From assembly GCA_951394405.1 (NCBI GenBank), contig OX596338.1, positions 744,001 through 808,000 of the forward strand: a DNA stretch of 64,000 nt, read 5' to 3'. Position 1 is the stretch's first letter. Every line of letters begins with the position of its first letter. Shown piece by piece: positions 36,701 to 48,677 of the stretch. Both the position numbers and the translations under genes were made by a program. Source of the DNA: Coprinellus micaceus (taxonomy: Eukaryota > Basidiomycota > Agaricomycetes > Agaricales > Psathyrellaceae). A model generated the notes under the pieces. That model was given only the letters and a program-made list of their open reading frames with translations, made no database searches and was not told the DNA's origin.

Positions 36701-37797
36701 AATATCTACCTACACGCCCCACCTTTCCTGCCGAAGTTGTCCCAGACCACCGAGTATCCGTGAAAGGTCTCGAGCAGATGTGCATTCCTGCCTTCTTCCC
36801 TTCCCTATTTCTACTTTAGCGGTGTTCTATGGCTCAGCATCGCTTACCTAGCTCCCCGCCGAACATTTTCTCTTCACCTTGCTCGGCCTACACCCGTTCT
36901 CAAATAACCTGCTGCTGCCATTCATGTGTGAGCTTCCAGAGCTTCCACATCCGTGGTCGGCATGAACCAGGTTCGACCGCCGGTGATCACTAGGGTGGAC
37001 TTCTCTCGACGTTTCTGCGATGTTACACAATTCACCATCTCACCAGGTCCGCACGCCCTCGGGGACCACATCCGCCCCGCTCCGTCTGGCAGCCTGACGC
37101 GTCTCCAGAGTCCAGTGGATCCAGAGGCAATCCAGCGTTCGGGCTGATGGGTCGATGCACTGAGTAGTGAACGGAGTTTTCCTCGGTATACCTCTCCGGG
37201 TGTACATTGTCACCCTCTTCTCGCCCCCTTCTCGCTCTTCCGTCGCCCAGGGGCAATATCCTTCGGTCACTACGCAAGCTTCGATCCTTCAAGTAACCGC
37301 AAACTCACCTCGTCTACTGGCCTCCGGACGCCCTATACTAGCTACGCAAAGGCGCCGACAAAGCAAACATGTTCGACCTGATACCTACCACCTGGGTGCT
37401 GAACCATGGACCGTCTGCGTACCCGAGTTGGAGGTCCAACGAAGGACTACCGAGACTCCCGCAGGTTGGGAAGTGCGTGGGCCAGCGAACTGAGCTTCTT
37501 GGAGTTCCAAGGTCGCCACCACGGTTGCCAGTGGGCATCACCAAGCACTGCTGTGGGTTATCCATGGTGTAAGGTGGCCGAAAGCTCAGAAGCCTGAATC
37601 TCATCATTCCCGAGGGTAAACACTGCCAGTCGACTCCGTTTAAAGATGTGAAAAGTTACAAGTAGGAGCTACCTCGGAGCTACCAATAAATAACGAATAA
37701 TCTGGGAAATAACTAAATACAACAATAAAATGACTTGCTCAATCCTCGAGCTCATGCTTCAAGCTTCAAGCTTCAGAATTCAAGGCCTCATAAACGA
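33775..37797. other. 4-kb stretch without an assignable gene
   Basis: Short open frames occur on both strands, but none shows a family motif or a believable splice chain. A GT microsatellite lies at 34183-34204. About 35,260-35,340 is strongly pyrimidine-rich. About 37,680-37,740 is AT-rich and is followed by three tandem 'ttcaagc'-like units near 37,756-37,785. This is the start of the gene-poor half of the window. Confidence 0.45.
34183..34204. repeat. GT dinucleotide microsatellite
   Basis: A run of GT units with a single C interruption (gtgcgtg) is read directly in the sequence. Confidence 0.85.
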
Positions 37798-39050
37798 TTA
37801 AACGCTGGGATAGCAAACGGGATCTCCGACTTCAAAGAAAGCGCCAAATTGCAGTAAATTATTCCCCCAGACGGAACCCTCGTTGATGGACGGATCCCAA
37901 AGCCACAGTTCAGAGTGCTCGGCGAAGGGCGGTATCCCCCACGTATCCACCGAGGTATGCGACATCGCCCCCATGCCAGAGAACACGCTTGTCGCGGTCT
38001 CAGCAACAGATTCGCGACTTTCCCCCACTCCGATGGTGGTTTCTGGAACCTGTGGCTCCGGATTCATGTCAGCCGGAGATTGAGGACAGCCCTGTAGTGA
38101 GCCTACGGTCGAAGGTGAGGCACCAAAGTGGTCCCTGTTTATACCTCGACTGCCCCCACGCCGAACTGATCGGTCTATGGATGCAGCGACCTGCCCCCGA
38201 GCTGTACCCGGCCGCACGGAGCGAACGTAGGCGGCTATGAACCGCCGCCGTGTTTGGGAATGTAGGTGCCCGCGGCATTTGGGGGCCTCTCGCCCATCCT
38301 GGGGAAGGTTCCCGTACATTTCGAGGGCTGATAGTAGTGTGAGTCCGTTAGCGTAGGAACTTGGCATAATTGAATAGTCGCATATTATACCTCTTGTTAC
38401 AATATCGTCTCTATGGTACAATGATATCAGCGACGTTGCAGAATAGATAGAGGAATCATCGTACATTTCCGTGCGTGAACTGTGGTTGGGGCCTGGAAGG
38501 GACCGAACCTGGTATTTCTCTGGGGTTCAAATAAGCCATACAAGCACGACTCCTAGAGGATTATCAGGGTCTCAACCTTTTTCCGTGAGCCCTTTCTTGG
38601 CCCTGGCGCGAGAAAGGAGGTGGTTGATTTCTTTGCGCGACCTGCTCACGCTATGCTCCCGGAGAAGGTGCTCTTGCACGAAGTCCCCACGGAAGTGGCG
38701 ATGAGTTGCGCATGAGGCATTGGAGCACCCGTCTTCGTGGGGCTTGTCGTAGAGGTCTAGGGCTATTTCACGAGTGTGAGGAAAGGACGGGCGCAAGAAA
38801 TAATAACATATAACATACCGCGGAAAACCCCCTCAAGTCTGCGTTCATGCGTCACTTTCTACGCTTCATTGCCCAGAAGAGGTGTCTAACTTACAATGTT
38901 AGGTTCCAGTATTCCGTCACTAGTCTTCGTGGTAAGGATTGGGGGAGGTGTAAAACCATCTTGGGAGGTCGGCGCCACGTCTTCCACGATTCGAGTATAT
39001 AAACCAAGCTCGGGCGGGTTTCCATCACAAGTCTGTGTGGCATGATGCTT
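37798..39050 (-). CDS. Probable C2H2 zinc-finger protein
   Basis: The supported parts on the minus strand are an upstream exon around 38,885-39,050 (reading VEDVAPTSQDGFTPPPIL before a GTAAGT donor), a zinc-finger exon about 38,585-38,770, and a C-terminal exon about 37,798-38,330. The finger reads GCSNASCATHRHFRGDFVQEH with LLREH after it: C-x4-C-x13-H-x4-H, followed by a basic segment with KEINHLLSRARAKKG. The C-terminal exon ends in an aromatic/acidic segment (WGIPPFAEHSELWLWDPS) of the kind seen in fungal transcription factors. Exact exon joints between the finger and the C-terminal exon could not be fixed and the start is unknown. A DNA-binding role is inference from one finger. Confidence 0.42.
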
Positions 39051-39651
39051 AACTGACTTAGTGTTACGCCACAGTTCAGACGAGGATTGTTTGAACAGGA
39101 GCTTAGGAAACTTAGCTAGGCCGGCGTCGCCCGGCGACCGTGCGCAGCCCAGTAAGGAGCGGTCTCACGACCACAGGGCGTAAGTGAAGCGATCGTAGCT
39201 TTCTCTGTATCAAGCATGAGGAAACGGTGCGCTTGAGGATTTGAACGTCCTCTCATGGTCGCCTATGAGGTCTCGTAACGAGAACGCCTCACCCTGCAGC
39301 TATCCCATTTCGGGCACCAATTTCCATGGTCACATCTGGTGGCGTCCATCGGATCTCTTCACTCAGAAACAAACACCCCCTTCTTTCAAAACGTCCAGTG
39401 CAGGCACGAAGACACCTGTCTAGGAAGACGGCGTTTGTTCCTCATGGCGACGACACGATTGCGCTCCTGAGGGGCATGTCCTCCGTCGGATTCACGGTAA
39501 TGGTCCCGCAGATTAAATTGGCCAGTGCGTCGGCTACGGGACCACACAAGGGCAGCCCAGATGCATTGCTTTTGGTGTCTCCAGAAACCGTAGATAAGCC
39601 ACACAGATGTCCCTGTCGGTCTGCATCGTCTTGAGCACTTATTCATAGTCC
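39051..39651. other. Intergenic region, no gene seen
   Basis: A TATATAAA-type element lies at about 38,997-39,003 just to the left. No coding exon is recognised. A weakly tRNA-like segment at 39226-39318 was considered and rejected. Confidence 0.35.
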
Positions 39652-39854
39652 ATGCCTACTCCAAAAATGTCTGCGGCTGCGCTCCAGCGCGAGCGTAACC
39701 TTCGTGCCGACACCTCAGCCATCGTTCTCAGCCCTGCATACGTACAGTGCGCGGCTTGTGCCGCCAAAATCAAACTCTCGAAGAAGATGGCCTTCGATCC
39801 CATACACTGGGCCAACCACCGCCAACGGTGCTCCGAGCGTTCGAGGACGGTCCG
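39652..39854 (+). CDS. CxxC/HxxxC zinc-binding-like protein, 5' exon
   Basis: The first exon encodes about 67 residues beginning MPTPKMSAAALQRERNLRAD, with QCAACAAKIKLSKK then WANHRQRC. The C-x2-C ... W-x2-H-x3-C spacing matches a small basidiomycete-specific module in which two Cys, one His and one Cys probably bind a metal. A GT donor follows at about 39,850. Downstream, one frame (39,930-40,090) reads as a plausible Ser/Pro/Glu-rich second exon, but I could not fix the joint, so only exon 1 is given. Function unknown. Confidence 0.45.
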
Positions 39855-41457
39855 TAAGTCACTCAAACTGGTCACCAAACGCGACTTCTCTCTAATAGGT
39901 GATTTTTGGCCTATCTACCCAGCATTCAGGCAAATTGTGTGTCGCCCTTCTTGCTGGAGGTTTCAACATCCGGGGAGGGCGGATCGGTGGGAGAGAACCT
40001 CAAGCGGAAGGAACCTTGTCCACTTCCTTCCGCTCCCTTATCGACACCCGACACCGAATCCCGGCGTATCTGGCTCAACTGGACGTAGGAACTTGCGGAG
40101 CCTCTCTCAGAGCGAGGGGCTAGAATCCGAAATGATTACTCGACAGTACGCCCCAAGGCATATTAGAAGATCTCGAAAGGGGGCGGGGAAGACCCACGAA
40201 GGTCATTTTACCGAGCCCCCTGAGGTTGCCATGCACAAAGAAGCAGCTATCACATTAACGCTCCTGTCGGCGGCGGCGGGGTGCTCCTGCAGACACACAC
40301 AATCTCCCACTCCCATGGCTTGAAAACCTGACTCCTCCTTATTTGCTGGTCCTCCTCGGCGCTCTCTCGTGTCCGCTTCGATCGAGACGGTCAATCCTTC
40401 GTATCGACGTATGTATTCCCGTAGAGTCCTTGTCGCCAATTCGTTGCATTACACGGATTTCAAACTATCTCCGTTGTGACACGGGACGATCTGGACAAGC
40501 GAAAGAAGCTTATCCTACGCATGTAGAAACAGAAGCTATGCTGAGTCCCGAGGGTGGCTACCTTCATCTTGTCGGGCTCTTATCACGACCTTGGAGAGTG
40601 AGTCTAAACCGGAGCGGTGGGGTGAAGCGGATTGGGGATAAACGAGGCATTGTACTAGATACTCATAGTTCCAACGTGGCAACTTCACCTGGACGATAGC
40701 GATCCACTTCCCGCCTTGGCATAGGCGTTGGACATATTAGGGATTATTGAATGCATTCACCGTCGTTCTTGAACATGGGAAGCGAATCGTTTCCGATGGA
40801 AGCCTGAGTTCCGCCTGGCTTCAACGTGTAATATGAGGTTCAGCTTGAATGGAGCTTCGAACGGTGTTTCCCCTTCCGGGGGCATTTTGCAATTACATCT
40901 CGCCCAGGGGCGCTTAATCTGAACTCTGGACCAAGCCTATCACGTCATGTGCTGATGCTCCGAAGGGTTGGTGCGATCACTACGGGATCTTCCGATTTCG
41001 CGCACTGACATGAGTTGCGGCGTTGCCAGTGTTTCCACCAGGTCACTGTTGCATTCAAGCTGAGCGCTTTAAATTTTTACGTTTTGTGCCGTTACAGATC
41101 CAAGGTCGACTGGTTGTTCCCCGAGAACCCAGATTGCCAACAAGAGAAACATTCCTCTAGGAAATCGCCTGTCAACATAGCAGCGACGAGCCAAATCTGC
41201 CGGTGCAACTGGCGTGCATGGCCGCCTTGTTATGAATTGGGTAGTCGACCGCCTTTGTGCGATGCCTGGACAGCTGAAGCGCCGAGTTCCGTCGTCCTCT
41301 CGCAACCCTTGTTCTGTAAGTACAGATGTTTCCATGGTAATACTACCTTTCAGGGGAATGTGTTTGACTCGTTTCCGTCGGACAAGGCCATGCAGTGTAA
41401 GGCGCCATCGATTTAAGCTCATCCAGGAGGCGCGAATAATCCGCATGATAACTAGGA
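39855..41457. other. Stretch without an assignable gene
   Basis: It may include the 3' exon of the preceding CxxC protein up to about 40,090. The remainder has only short unrelated open frames. Confidence 0.4.
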
Positions 41458-42043
41458 ATGTCCGACTCTTCTCCCTACCGATACTCGCTGAGACTTAGCT
41501 GGTGCGAAGTCCCCCCAACACCCGAACAGTCTCTCCTGTACGCGCTTCGACGTCAGTGGGCCACTGCGAGCCCGTGTGAGAGGGACACAACTGGGAGCCG
41601 CCCGCTCATAGTACCCAAGCCCGAAGGCGAGATCGGCCGTCCAGGGTCAGGCCGCAAGGGTTACTCCCTGCGATCACAGCTCGATTGGCCGCCCCACATG
41701 TATACAGAAGTTCAGGTGAGCGTGAACCTGATGTTGAGCAGCATGAAATTAACTTAAAGCGAACCCTCTCAAGGGCGTTACTCGCTCGATTGTACGGGGA
41801 AAGCTGGACCCTGCAAAGCCATTCACAGAACAGGAGCCCACCGACCTGAAGGTTGCCCTGGACGCGGTAAGGACGCACTTATTTACATGGACGACCAATG
41901 TTTGAGGCATGTCATAGCTAGAGACGAAGTTCCCGGAGATGAAACGCTATGCCCAGTCCTGGGTTGCTGAGGCCTTCATTAAAGCGGCCCTGCACAACGC
42001 GAGGCGGTTCCGGATGAAGGGATCCCCAGGCCAACCGAACTGA
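41458..42043 (+). CDS. Basidiomycete 'GRPG' multigene-family protein
   Basis: Three exons (41458-41715, 41774-41866, 41918-42043) join in frame to about 158 residues. The order of motifs matches a family present in many copies in agaricomycete genomes: WCEVPPTPEQSLLYALRRQW, then PKPEGEIGRPGS with GYSLRSQLDW, then LDPAKPFTEQEP, then LETKFPEMKRYAQSWVAEAF. The splice sites were chosen because only they restore this order (acceptor CTCAAG at 41773). Members usually carry a longer N-terminus, so an upstream exon may be missing. The function is unknown; these genes are often found near transposons, as here, where the left arm of the inverted repeat begins 95 bp after the stop. Confidence 0.68.
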
Positions 42044-42137
42044 CTGCGAACGAAAATCTAGAAGACAAGCCCCGACTGGGAGGCTCAGGAAGTCGTAGCG
42101 GAGAAGCAGGGAGAGTTATAGGGGGGCAGAGGTGGAA

Positions 42138-45081
42138 ATATGGACACTATTATACATTCAGTCGTCGATGTGGCGTCACAGCGCAGGACTACATCGGGAG
42201 ATGAACCTACTCATGTTGTCAGACGCTGCGGTACCCTTAAGGGAAAAAAAAAGATACTCACCGGAACGTCTGGCAGTGGCTTGTGGGGAGTGTCGCTGAT
42301 CGTGGCACGTCGCACGGGAAGGAGGTTCTTCCACCATAGCTGATCGTACCAGTTGACGGGTAGGTCATTCACTACCGAGGTTGGGTCGATGAAAGAGTCT
42401 GGCTGTTCTTTCCCTTCAAAGATCCTGTCGAAGGGAAGATTGCCCCGCCTTCGCCTTGCTGGCATATCGTCGTAGCGCGACTCGACGTACTTCCAAACAA
42501 GCGCAATTTCGTGTGACACCCAACGCCTGGGTATTCGCCGTACCATCTTCCTCTTCCTTCCGTAGGGTATCGTGTCTGATCGTTCGCATTCCGATTCATC
42601 GCTGCTCATGCCCTGCTCTCCAAGGGCATCGAGCATTTCCCCAACGGCAGCCCAAAAGTCCGGGTTATGACCAACCTCTCGGTTGTAATTGACGATCTTG
42701 CGACGGCGTAGGAAAGTCTAGGAGAAGAGTTAGCCACTTGGGGATGCCGGTAAGCGCACAGTGGGACTCACTCCGTGTAAACGACTGCTGTGGCGCGACT
42801 TCTCCATTCCCTCCCGCTTCCGACCCTCAATCGCGGTCCGCCTCTGCTCCGAGGAATCCATCATCTCTGTCTGAGGGTCGTAATGTTCAAAGAAGGCCTT
42901 CCTAACCTCTCGGAGCTTCGTAGTCAATATCTTCTTCACTCCCCCCAAGTCGAAGAACTGCTCGTCGAGGTTCTCTCTGTTGAAGCTGTCCACGTCCGCG
43001 ATGTACTTGATCCATTCTTCTGCCAGCAGAAGTAATAGAGTACTATTCCACTCCGATGAGAACTGCGAATTCCAATCGAAACGAGGATTCGCCGCAGAAG
43101 GTCCAGGTCCTTGGTGAAATTCGAAGAATACGCGGATTTCCTGAGGCTTGGGAGGTAGCGGTGGAAGGGCTCCTGTTCGTTGGAGGTTCTTCCCAGCCAG
43201 CCAGCCTCGCATCACGCCCTAGATGTCATGGTCAGGACCTAATCTGTCTTCGATTCGAACGTATCAACCTCACATGGTAGCTGTTCTCATCCTCTGTCCG
43301 TTTGCGGCGAGTCCTTCGACGTGGAGCCTTCTTGGCATTTGCCTCTTCCTCGTCGTCGGTCTGCATCGAAGAATGCGCTGTTATCTTGTCCAACAAGCGA
43401 CTTTCCATGCCAGCCACGGATGCGTCTATAGTGCCCTGAACCGTACCCTGATAGGCTCTGAATGCATTCTCCATGTTGAGGCGAATTTCACGACCGATGT
43501 AAAGCACCCATCCAGGAACAGGGGGATCACCTTGTGGATGGTCAGGCGGGACTTGACCACTAGGATGAGGGAAATTGGCTGTACCGGCTGGAGGAATGGG
43601 ATCGGCTTCATTCGGAATCCATGCGGGTCTGTGGTTGGGTCGGGGGGGTAGGGGCGGTGGCTGGTCACGAACATTTGTATTGGGAAATGAGCCAGGTGGA
43701 AGCTGAGCGGGAGGGGTACGCCCAAAAGCGTTGGGCGATTCTTGTAAGGGAGCTCCAGAGACCGCCGCTGATACGAACCCCTGTGACGTCGAGGTCGATG
43801 TCGCGGGGACAGATGGTAGCTCTGGTGGCGGTCGCCCTGGCAGTGGTGGTGGTGGTGGTGGCGGTACGAATGGAGGCCTAGGTCCAGGTTGGGGTGCTTG
43901 TAATGAATGAGGCGGAAGGGAAGCGGGGGCATTTGGGGCATGGATAGGCGCGGCCGATTGAATGGCGTTCAGAGAGTGCTGATGAAAGCCCTGAGGCTGG
44001 TTATGACCGCCTTCAGGCGGCGGCTGGGTAGTGAGGCGGACACCTTCATCGAAGCTCATGGGGCTTTGGTTGCCCGCACGACCGTCCCTTTGTGCAGCAG
44101 CCATACTTGGACGAGAGTCTTGAACTTCTTGCACTGAGGTACGCATGTAAGATTGCGGGAGCCTGGTGGAATGAGGATTCCACCGACTACCCCAGACGCC
44201 CTGAAAGGTGGCAATGCATCAGTCAAGGTAATGGGCCTGGAGGGACAGTATTTACCCCACCACCGTCATCCGAAGGTTGCTGCCCATGACCCGGATGTTG
44301 CCCGTGACCTGGATGCTGCCCATGATCCGGATACGCGCCTCCAGCATGGGGTTGGGTCGGATCCATGTCGTTCGAACCGGCAAATAAGGGGCGAAAAGAA
44401 AACAGTAGAAGTTAAAACGCGGAGCCCAGCTCAGCAGAGCCACCCCGGGTCAGCTACCAAGATATATGAGCGGATCGGCCATGGCATGAATAAGGAAAGG
44501 GAATATACACCCCGATGCCAACCGTGCATTCACTTCCAGTACCAGGAGGAAACAGCACAATAGGCCACGGTACTACTAGAGGAGAGATGGAGACCGTATG
44601 TCAAAATCCTGGAATGAAAATGCGATTAGAATCATAGTCCTTTGCTCGAGGGGAAGAGCGGAGGCTGAGCGGTCAATGAGCGGTACCTTTCTGTAGAATG
44701 AAGGCCAACCCTCCAGTCCCGATATAGGACTGTAGCCTTGGTGTACGTTTTCAACCACCAAAATGGATTGCGATAGCCGGCGAGCGGCCTGTTTCACAAA
44801 GTCAGTGGCCTCGGGCGAATCGAGTTATAGATCTAGAAGGCGTACTCAAAACGGGCGAAACCATCGCGTCTGTAGCAGGGCGAATTCGGAGGTGGTGGTC
44901 AGCAGGCAACCCATCGTGCGAAGGTATCCAGTAACGCTGACGCATGGTGCAGGATCAATATCACGACTCCGCCACTCTCTGGTGTTCGTGCTCGCCTGCT
45001 TCCCTGGAGCACACTAGCCCAGGGCCACCGATCTCCACAGCGTGCTCGAGCCGTCGTAGTAACTTCTAGACGATGGTAAGG
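42138..45081 (-). repeat. Left arm of inverted repeat
   Basis: Position x here corresponds to 105948 minus x on the opposite strand, without gaps from 42138 to about 44973. The right arm is 60,975-63,810 over that range. Beyond it the left arm has 76 unique bases (44974-45049) where the right has 8 (60967-60974), then 28 identical bases (45050-45077) before homology ends. One base difference was noticed (43145 versus 62803). The arm contains a complete copy of the accessory gene. On the left the homology stops abruptly at 42138, while the right arm's own flank continues differently. Confidence 0.93.
42189..44366 (-). CDS. Transposon-associated proline-rich protein, left copy
   Basis: This is the mirror image of the gene at 61582-63759, with five exons in the same positions and 652 residues. 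It differs by one residue noticed (KPQEIR here, KLQEIR in the right copy). Description: exon 1 has HGQHPGHGQ repeats; residues about 60-250 are proline-rich with a PPPPPPPLPG run; a basic nuclear-localisation-like cluster (KKAPRRRTRRKR) follows at about 335; then a conserved region with FDWNSQFSSEWNSTLLLLLAEEW and ALVWKYVESRYDDMPARRRR; the C-terminus is short. No catalytic motif is recognised. All frames are open, so this copy seems intact although no transposase lies beside it. Confidence 0.72.
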
Positions 45082-46451
45082 ACGGCCCTTCGCGCATTCA
45101 GGCCAATCGCGACGTGAATTGCTCCCTACCGATTTATCAAGCGATGAACGTCGCGTTTTTAAATGCAACCAACACTTGAGACCCCAGTTGGGCCTCCAAG
45201 GTAAGCGTCAATGTACCATTATCAGATCTAATTTTCGTTCCGCGAAGATGTGTCATATTACCAGCGCATCTGCGTCCTGGGACGGGCTCTGGCCGGGAAC
45301 GGAACTCTCAGACAACCCAACTCCAACTGCGTTCCCAGTGCCACCCCCCCCCCCCCGAGTCGGGAACCGACGGCTGCATGTCCTGTTTCCTGTCTTGATT
45401 GTTTACCGCCCTCGGCGTGGCGCATAGTACAACGGATTCCACGGCTCCCATGACGTTTGCGGGCTCAGACTACCGCGAGCCTATGTCGCATGCTCCCCCC
45501 TCATTGTGTGGCCTAATGTTGGGGATGGGTAGTGCGTGATACGGCCGTACGGCCCCATACCGTATCACCTCCAGTATCAAAAGCGGAGATACCCATTAGA
45601 CCGGAGATCTTGAGGTACATGACCGATTCACTATCTACAGACAGAAGTCCCCCGTGGTTCTTCCCCCGATTGGGGGGTATTGTGGCAACTCACTGCGGTA
45701 TAAAGGGAGAAACCTTCTGTACCTATCGAAGCCCACACCCCTTTACCTCCCTCTCTTAGCCTTCGCCGGAATGGATTGCAAGTTGCATGCGAGGATTGAT
45801 CAGAGGCTTCGTCACGCTCACCCATACTTCCGCTCCAACAGAGACAATCCGTCTGTGCAATGGACTTTGGAAATGTGAGGGATATCTGTATATAAACCTA
45901 ATGACAGTTTGGATAACAAAGTTCTTCCAGGGATCTCGATATGCTGATGGGTGCGCTCGGCCTCTTCTCTCTTCTTGCCTTCGCGATTGATGGCGACTCG
46001 CTAAATGCCTTCAGCGGCAACGTTTTGGTCAACAACGGTCTCAAGAACCTGCAGGAGACCTGCCGAGCAATGTTCGCAGCGGCAGTTTATCTTGCGAGTC
46101 TTGCGAAGCCGGGGAAATATTATTCAAGCGGATGCAATCACACAACGCCTTGCGAATTTGAGAAACCGGATGCATGGTGGGCTTCACCGTCCTCAGGAGC
46201 TCTGCTGCTGACCTGGCCTCTTAGCCTCACAGAGCTTGTCGACAGCCGTGGTGATAGAAAAGCACGTGTTTTGGTCTAAGATGATCTGTCCCACAATCCC
46301 ACAGCATATCTGCCTCGATCACTCTCCTCCGGATACAAGTCCTATTCTCTTACACCCGCGGGTGAGCCACCCGCCCAGCCTATCTCTCCTCCTCGCTCCA
46401 ACCCGGTCGCAGTTTTGTTGCACGTTGCAAGTTCTCTCGGCATATCCCTCA
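44367..46451. other. Stretch without an assignable gene
   Basis: It includes the outer end of the left repeat arm (to 45081) and a 13-base C run at 45344-45356. A plus-strand open frame at 45941-46279 begins with a hydrophobic segment (MLMGALGLFSLLAFAIDGDS) and contains C..TTPCEFEKPDAWW. It might be an upstream exon of the next gene, but no joint could be shown. Confidence 0.35.
45344..45356. repeat. C homopolymer, 13 bases
   Basis: Thirteen consecutive C are read directly. Homopolymers of this length are prone to length errors and replication slippage. Confidence 0.85.
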
Positions 46452-46858
46452 ATAGAGACAACCAAGTTCACCCTATTCATATCAGGTTGGAAACTCGGAA
46501 GTGTAGAGGAGAGTATGACCGAGTCTCGGGCGGGAAATGGTCAATACGCCTACGAGTTCCCAATCCCAGAATCGTTCTGGAGGGTGATCTGTGAGAATGA
46601 CCGTGGGTAGCTTCTGTTCCCATGCCGCGTTTTCTGACGTCCTAGTGTCTTCCAGCGATTGAGAACATCACCCTGTTGCAGACATTGTGTCGCCCTGCGC
46701 AGGGAGATGTGCAAATTATCTATCGCTTTCGTAGTTCGCCCGAGCAAGCCGATATAAGGATTGGAGTTTGCCCTCTTGAGGTCGTCTACCGCCAGGTGGA
46801 CCCACAGCCGGCGACAGAACTTTCGACCCGAATGGTGAGGGCCTTGTATCGCCATTAG
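46452..46858 (+). CDS. Orphan gene, two 3' exons
   Basis: Exon ending at 46602 (opening after a CAATAG acceptor near 46,455) joins in phase 1 to 46656-46858. The joined sequence reads TKFTLFISGWKLGSVEES ... FPIPESFWRVICENDPIENIT ... ADIRIGVCPLEVVYRQVDP and stops after RALYRH, about 118 residues. Frame continuity across a 53-nt GT-AG intron argues for a real gene. The 5' end is not found; the hydrophobic open frame at 45,941 is one candidate. No family is recognised. Confidence 0.4.
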
Positions 46859-48677
46859 CCTAGTCGTTAACGAATGTCGCCTCCCTCGTTGACAGCCGAC
46901 TGCTCCTAGTGGGGGTTGACCTGCTCAGCGGGATTCCCGAAGTAGCCCTGATTAGCACCGCGAATATATGAATTACCCTTTCCCAGAGGACCCTTTCCCT
47001 GGAGCTTACGCTACCTTTACGACCGGAAACCAGGAATTCCCTGCAATTTGGTGAGGCCTGACGAAACGCCTATCATGGATTCGATCCTGAAATTCGACCC
47101 AAGGTTGAGCCACGTTCTCGGTGAGAGTCAATGATCAGAATTCTTAAGAGGTCCAGCCCCCATATTAAGGGAAAACGCAAAGCGTATTACACAGGTTTCA
47201 CCTTGAATAGATAAGACCTTGAGTGGCACATCCAGCCTCATAGGCTTTCCCTTTCCGGTGGCAAATGGCAATCAAATCTGATGGGATTGATCGTATCTCG
47301 CGAGTTGCGACTCGGACCCCAAGCTCCCCGGCCAGTAGGGTTGAATACCTCATACCTCAGGCTCATACCCGCCAAGGGATCTCATACCGAATCGAGCTTC
47401 CACTCGCACCAAATGCCCATCCTCACCCAAAACCTATCTCGTTGTGAATATAGGGCATGGGTGCATGTTTGAATACTGGGGAACCAACGTTATTCGGTAC
47501 AACTGCAGTGTACGGGCTTTGATTTCGATAGATGAAAACCGCACCTATAGTGGCTCGATGGGCTCAAGTCTGAGAACTCAGGGGCATCAGTCTAATTCAC
47601 GATGCTAAATGGCAACTCGCCTCCCAATTGGACAATCTCCTTTCAAGTTCAGAAGCTACCGACGGTACGAGGGTATGTCATGGAAGCAATGAGACGGAGA
47701 CCGAAGGCCGCAGCCTGGCTGGGTGACACGAGAAATTTCAAACGACTGACGGTGGGTTACCAGAGAAAATCATGCTTAATGTCCTTCAGGACGTATGAAG
47801 TGGTGCAGCATCAGAAGCCATAGGCATGGAGATCAGCGCGAGGGCGTTGCAACCAACCGCCAACCACATGTGCGGCGCAAAGGGAACATGCTCATCACAT
47901 GAGGCCGGTGTGCGGGTAGATGGCGCATGGGTATGTATGTCTAAGATACGAGCATAAAGCACAGGTGCCACCCCTGAGAACGCCGAACATCTGTGCGAGC
48001 ACAGTAATCCGCACCGCTGAACAAGGGCACTCAACAGCGCTCAATAGGAAACCAGCATATCAAGTAAAGCTAACATCGTACGTAGAGGTTGTGCAGCAGC
48101 AACACATTACAGTCGAAACTCTCATATTACATAGAGTTGGTTCCCCCGCCAAAATCACCCCGATCCCTATGCAATATGAGATTTATGCACTACGAGATAC
48201 AATTTGAGGGAGAATTGACCATTTGGGCATGGGAAACCCTTATGCACTGTGGATTATTTTGGCGGGGTATGCACTATGAGAATATACAATATGAGAGTTT
48301 CAACTGTACTCGGTATAGTCACTCTACGTATTGGGCTGGCCACTGCTGGGATGGGGGCGTGCTGTTGAGTATGTTCTACGGTAAATCTAGCGCTTCTGGC
48401 CCTCTGCGGCCACATTTGCCATCCGAGGCTTCGACGCTCTTGGATGGCCTACATACTGGTCTCGTACGGGCTCATGTGATCTGAACCGCCGCCTACACAG
48501 AAAGGAAGTGCTCGGCGAGGAGGCAAGCTCCTGGATGAAATCCGCCCCATTCCATTGGCCCCAGCTGGTTTCAGGCCCCAAATCGAGTTTATATTTTTCC
48601 TGGTGAAGGAATGGCAGCAGGCTTAGAATTACACACGTAGGGGTAACAGTGGGCCTGGATGGTATCCATAAACTAAC
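46859..48677. other. Stretch without an assignable gene
   Basis: No coding exon is recognised. Around 48,165-48,300 the short phrase 'atgcactaygaga' and 'acaatatgag'-like units recur several times in diverged form, suggesting local duplication of a 20-30 nt unit. Confidence 0.4.

Noticed and set aside
39226..39318. tRNA-like segment on the minus strand with a GTTCAAATC T-loop-like core and 6 of 7 acceptor-type pairs
   Set aside because: Position 8 is not T, the T stem has mismatches, and no anticodon arm or D arm could be folded.
46550..46855. Minus-strand open frame over the orphan gene at 46.5-46.9 kb
   Set aside because: It reads through the predicted intron of the plus-strand gene without any motif; the plus-strand exons give frame continuity across a GT-AG intron.
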